Of a stretch of 34,176 nucleotides of DNA, positions 32,499-34,176 are shown in pieces. Below the pieces are notes generated by a model. It made no database searches, was not told the origin of the DNA, and saw nothing but the letters and a program-made list of their open reading frames with translations. Every line of letters begins with the position of its first letter. Positions within the stretch are counted from its first letter, which is position 1. Position numbers and translations under genes: made by a program. The stretch covers positions 1 through 34,176 of the forward strand of contig NZ_JAPFGY010000033.1 in assembly GCF_026586795.1 (NCBI RefSeq). The letters run 5' to 3'. Source of the DNA: Erythrobacter sp. WG (GTDB lineage Bacteria > Pseudomonadota > Alphaproteobacteria > Sphingomonadales > Sphingomonadaceae).

Positions 32499-32852
32499 TC
32501 AGGCATGGTCGGCGGCCCACAGCTTGCGCACTTCCTCGAGCTGCGCGGGGCCCTCGATCGGACCTCGCACCTCGAGGAAGGGGAGCGCGTCGAGAATCCA
32601 GCCGGCCATGCCCGGCCGGGTGAGGCGGTAGAAATGCTGCCGTCCCGCGCGCCGGTCGGTCACCAGCCGGTGCGAGCGCAGCGCGGCAAGATGCTGCGAG
32701 ACGCGCGGCGCGGGCAGGCCGAGCGCATGGGCGATGGCGGTGACATCCTTTTCGCCGTGGCCGAGTTCCTCCACCAGCCGCACCCGATCGGGGTGGGCGA
32801 GGATCTTGAAGATATCGGCCAGTTCCCTGGACACGATGACGCGGCCCGGCAT
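32499..32852 (-). CDS. ArsR-family winged-helix regulator without metal-binding cysteines
   Basis: ATG 32852 has GGAGG six bases upstream and gives 117 residues. The domain ELADIFKILAHPDRVRLVEELGHGEKDVTAIAHALGLPAPRVSQHLAALRSHRLVTDRRAGRQHFYRL is a standard ArsR winged helix (about 9-77). The protein has no cysteine at all, so it cannot be a thiol-based arsenic, cadmium or persulfide sensor. The signal may be bicarbonate/CO2, another metabolite, or a metal bound by His/Asp. It heads the operon with carbonic anhydrase and SulP and probably represses it. Confidence 0.9.
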   Translation of the reverse strand: MPGRVIVSRELADIFKILAHPDRVRLVEELGHGEKDVTAIAHALGLPAPRVSQHLAALRSHRLVTDRRAGRQHFYRLTRPGMAGWILDALPFLEVRGPIEGPAQLEEVRKLWAADHA

Positions 32853-32865
32853 GGCAGCCTCCCAT

Positions 32866-32891
32866 GCATATCTGCAAATATATGCAAATAT
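32866..32891. promoter_or_regulatory. AT-rich repeats upstream of ArsR, probable operator
   Basis: GCATAT (32866-32871) and ATATGC (32880-32885) form an inverted repeat with an 8-base spacer. The same stretch holds TGCAAATAT twice (32873-32881 and 32883-32891), exactly ten bases apart. It starts 14 bases before the ArsR ATG, in a sharply AT-rich island. By position and symmetry it is the natural ArsR operator, overlapping the promoter. Confidence 0.6.
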
Positions 32892-33141
32892 GATCCTATG
32901 CAGATGTGCAAGGAATGTCAAATGCTACAGAGCTTCGGTAGGGCGAGGGTGTTCGCCGTGTCCGACGCCTGTCTCGCCTCGGCACGCAGGCCGCGCCCGG
33001 CGCAGCTCCAGAGAGCGATTTTTCAGGGTGTTGTCGGTCTGCCGCGCGCAGACGGCGGACGCGTTTCCGCCGACGCAGAATCGCGACCCGCAGCAAGGGC
33101 GGGGCGCCCGAAGGCAAACCGGCCTATTTCAGGAGAGAAGA

Positions 33142-33228
33142 TGGTGCGGTCGAGAAGACTCGAACTTCCACGGGCTTTCGCCCACAACGACCTCAACGTT
33201 GCGCGTCTACCAGTTCCGCCACGACCGC
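33142..33228 (-). tRNA. tRNA-Leu (anticodon GAG), CCA encoded
   Basis: On the minus strand a 7-base acceptor stem GCGGTCG pairs with CGACCGC, followed by discriminator A and an encoded CCA. The D region contains GAACTGGTAGACGC, and the anticodon stem CAACG/CGTTG encloses TTGAGGT, giving anticodon GAG. The long class II variable arm TGGGCGAAAGCCCG and the T-loop TTCGAGT are typical of tRNA-Leu. Total 87 bases with CCA. It reads CUC and CUU codons. Confidence 0.96.
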
Positions 33229-33338
33229 ACTCGGGGTATGTCGGGGCAGCAAGAAGTGCTGGCCCCGCGGTAGGAGCGCGCCCCTAGCAAGGGCCTCGGG
33301 GGAGCGCAAGCGCTTAAACGAGCGCGCCGTCAAACCGC

Positions 33339-34176
33339 TCAGCGCGGCGCCCAGCCGAGGTCGGCCACCGCCGCGCCGGGCGGGATGTTGGCGATCGCCT
33401 CGGTCACCGTCACCGTCTCGCCCGGGGCAAGGCGGCGCTTGGCGGGGACCACCACCCAGTCGCCGATATTGCGTTCGCGCCGGTCGGAGAACACCACCAG
33501 CAGGTTCGGCACGTCGAGGCTTTCGGCGGCGGTGTTGGTGATGGTGCCGCGCACCCGGAAGATCACCTCGCCGTTCTCGAGCGGCTCCTTGCGCTGCTGC
33601 GCCTTGGGGAAATCGAGCTCGAGCCCGGGCCGGCCGACGCCGAAGGTCGGGCGCTGGAGCGGGAGCCATTCGGGCAGGCCGTAGTAATTGACCGCGACCG
33701 CCGTCGCCCCGGCGATCGCGGCGAACAGCACGGCGGCAAGCGTCCACATCCTGAGCGTGTTGCGCGGGCGGGTGAAGGGCGCGCGGTAATCGAAGCGCGA
33801 GGTGCCCTCGTCCTCGTCCTCGTCGTCGAATGCCCGGTCCTCGGCGAAGGAGGGGACGGGCGGCGCCGGGCTCTCGTCCTCCTCCCCTGCATCGGGGAAG
33901 GCTGCGGGCGGATCGCTGCGCACCGCGACCGGCGCGGGCGGCGGAGAAGGCGGCGGCGGAGGGGGTTGATCCGCCGCGCCGAGCCCGCGCCGCAGCGCGC
34001 GCACCGCAAGGGTCGGCTCCTGATCGGGCTGACGACGCTCGGTCGGAGGCTCTGCCGTGCGCCAGTGGCTCACCGAGGGCCGCTCGCCCGTCGGCGCAGG
34101 CGCAGGCTGGGGCGGCGGCGCGGGGGGCGCTTCGGCGCGCACTTCGGGTGCAGGCGGCGGCGGCGGAGGAGAAGGC
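33339..34176 (-). CDS. MJ0042/DUF3426-type membrane protein, N-terminus outside window (partial)
   Basis: The frame stays open to the window edge (about 278 visible residues), so the 5' end is missing. A long Pro/Ala-rich and acidic disordered region, including an FDDEDEDEGTSRFDYRAPF patch, precedes one membrane helix (LRMWTLAAVLFAAIAGATAVAV). A periplasmic domain follows with LENGEVIFRVRGTITNTAAESLDVPNLLVVFSDRRERNIGDWVVVPAKRRLAPGETVTVTEAIANIPPGAAVADLGWAPR, matching the DUF3426 pattern of alphaproteobacterial zinc-ribbon proteins. A zinc ribbon is expected in the missing N-terminus but not seen. Function unknown. Confidence 0.8.
   Translation of the reverse strand, partial: PSPPPPPPAPEVRAEAPPAPPPQPAPAPTGERPSVSHWRTAEPPTERRQPDQEPTLAVRALRRGLGAADQPPPPPPSPPPAPVAVRSDPPAAFPDAGEEDESPAPPVPSFAEDRAFDDEDEDEGTSRFDYRAPFTRPRNTLRMWTLAAVLFAAIAGATAVAVNYYGLPEWLPLQRPTFGVGRPGLELDFPKAQQRKEPLENGEVIFRVRGTITNTAAESLDVPNLLVVFSDRRERNIGDWVVVPAKRRLAPGETVTVTEAIANIPPGAAVADLGWAPR

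Noticed and set aside
30299..32623. A 774-codon open frame opposite the SulP and carbonic anhydrase genes
   Set aside because: Composition rich in Arg, His, Asp and Gly with no domain; it is antisense to two clearly real genes.
33037..33053. Small hairpin GTCTGC-N5-GCAGAC downstream of the tRNA
   Set aside because: No T-tract follows on the tRNA strand and the stem is short; not enough to call a terminator.
33142..33228. tRNA gene as an integration site for a mobile island
   Set aside because: No integrase and no direct repeat of the tRNA 3' end was seen in the window.

Overview
The window is uniformly GC-rich and gene-dense, with many ATGA or TGATG gene junctions. Its protein families (TonB-dependent receptor with a plug typical of sphingomonads, DUF3034, NmrA/MDR/FAH catabolic sets, an MJ0042/DUF3426-type protein) suggest an alphaproteobacterial chromosome, most likely Sphingomonadales (sphingomonad/erythrobacter-like). 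This assignment rests on protein style only; no rRNA is present. I see no insertion sequence, integrase, CRISPR array or prophage.

Region 1 (1-9142) begins with the tail of a fumarylacetoacetate hydrolase-family gene. It is followed by a perfect 16-bp parS-type palindrome (393-408), which suggests a ParB loading site. Next come an NmrA-like gene, a sphingomonad-type intergenic inverted repeat, and a coupled pair on the minus strand: a VOC/HglS-like protein of unknown function and a GlcD-type FAD-linked 2-hydroxyacid dehydrogenase. Divergent to that pair runs a catabolic operon: 2-keto-4-pentenoate hydratase-like protein, NicX-like non-haem iron ring-cleavage enzyme, NicD-like alpha/beta hydrolase and two medium-chain reductases.

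Region 2 (9162-14405) holds a second FAH-family enzyme, a LysR regulator, an acyl-CoA dehydrogenase with Asp where the catalytic Glu is expected, an aryl/acyl-CoA ligase and a SnoaL-like protein. Regions 1 and 2 together look like a degradation island for an aromatic or N-heterocyclic compound.

Region 3 (14430-24179) has a cytochrome b561 translationally coupled to a TonB receptor, then a DUF2141 secreted protein. Divergent from these is a tight four-gene operon: fused HyuA-HyuB (5-oxoprolinase/hydantoinase type), the DUF969 and DUF979 membrane pair, and DUF2891. It is best read as uptake and hydrolysis of a cyclic amide such as 5-oxoproline.

Region 4 (24220-30163) is the most intriguing part. 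A secreted cupredoxin-like protein is coupled to a dCache-HAMP-GGDEF-EAL protein. Divergent from them are a DUF3034 outer-membrane protein and an exported group I truncated haemoglobin with a non-polar distal pocket. A 20-bp inverted repeat lies in the shared promoter region. I read this as a possible undescribed envelope redox or gas sensing module linked to cyclic-di-GMP. It is followed by a degenerate isocitrate/isopropylmalate-dehydrogenase-like gene.

Region 5 (30179-34176) is an ArsR-carbonic anhydrase-SulP operon (probable bicarbonate supply), a tRNA-Leu(GAG) gene and a truncated MJ0042/DUF3426-type membrane protein gene. No gene-free stretch exceeds 300 bases; the longest is 32853-33141, which holds the ArsR promoter repeats and otherwise nothing I can name.
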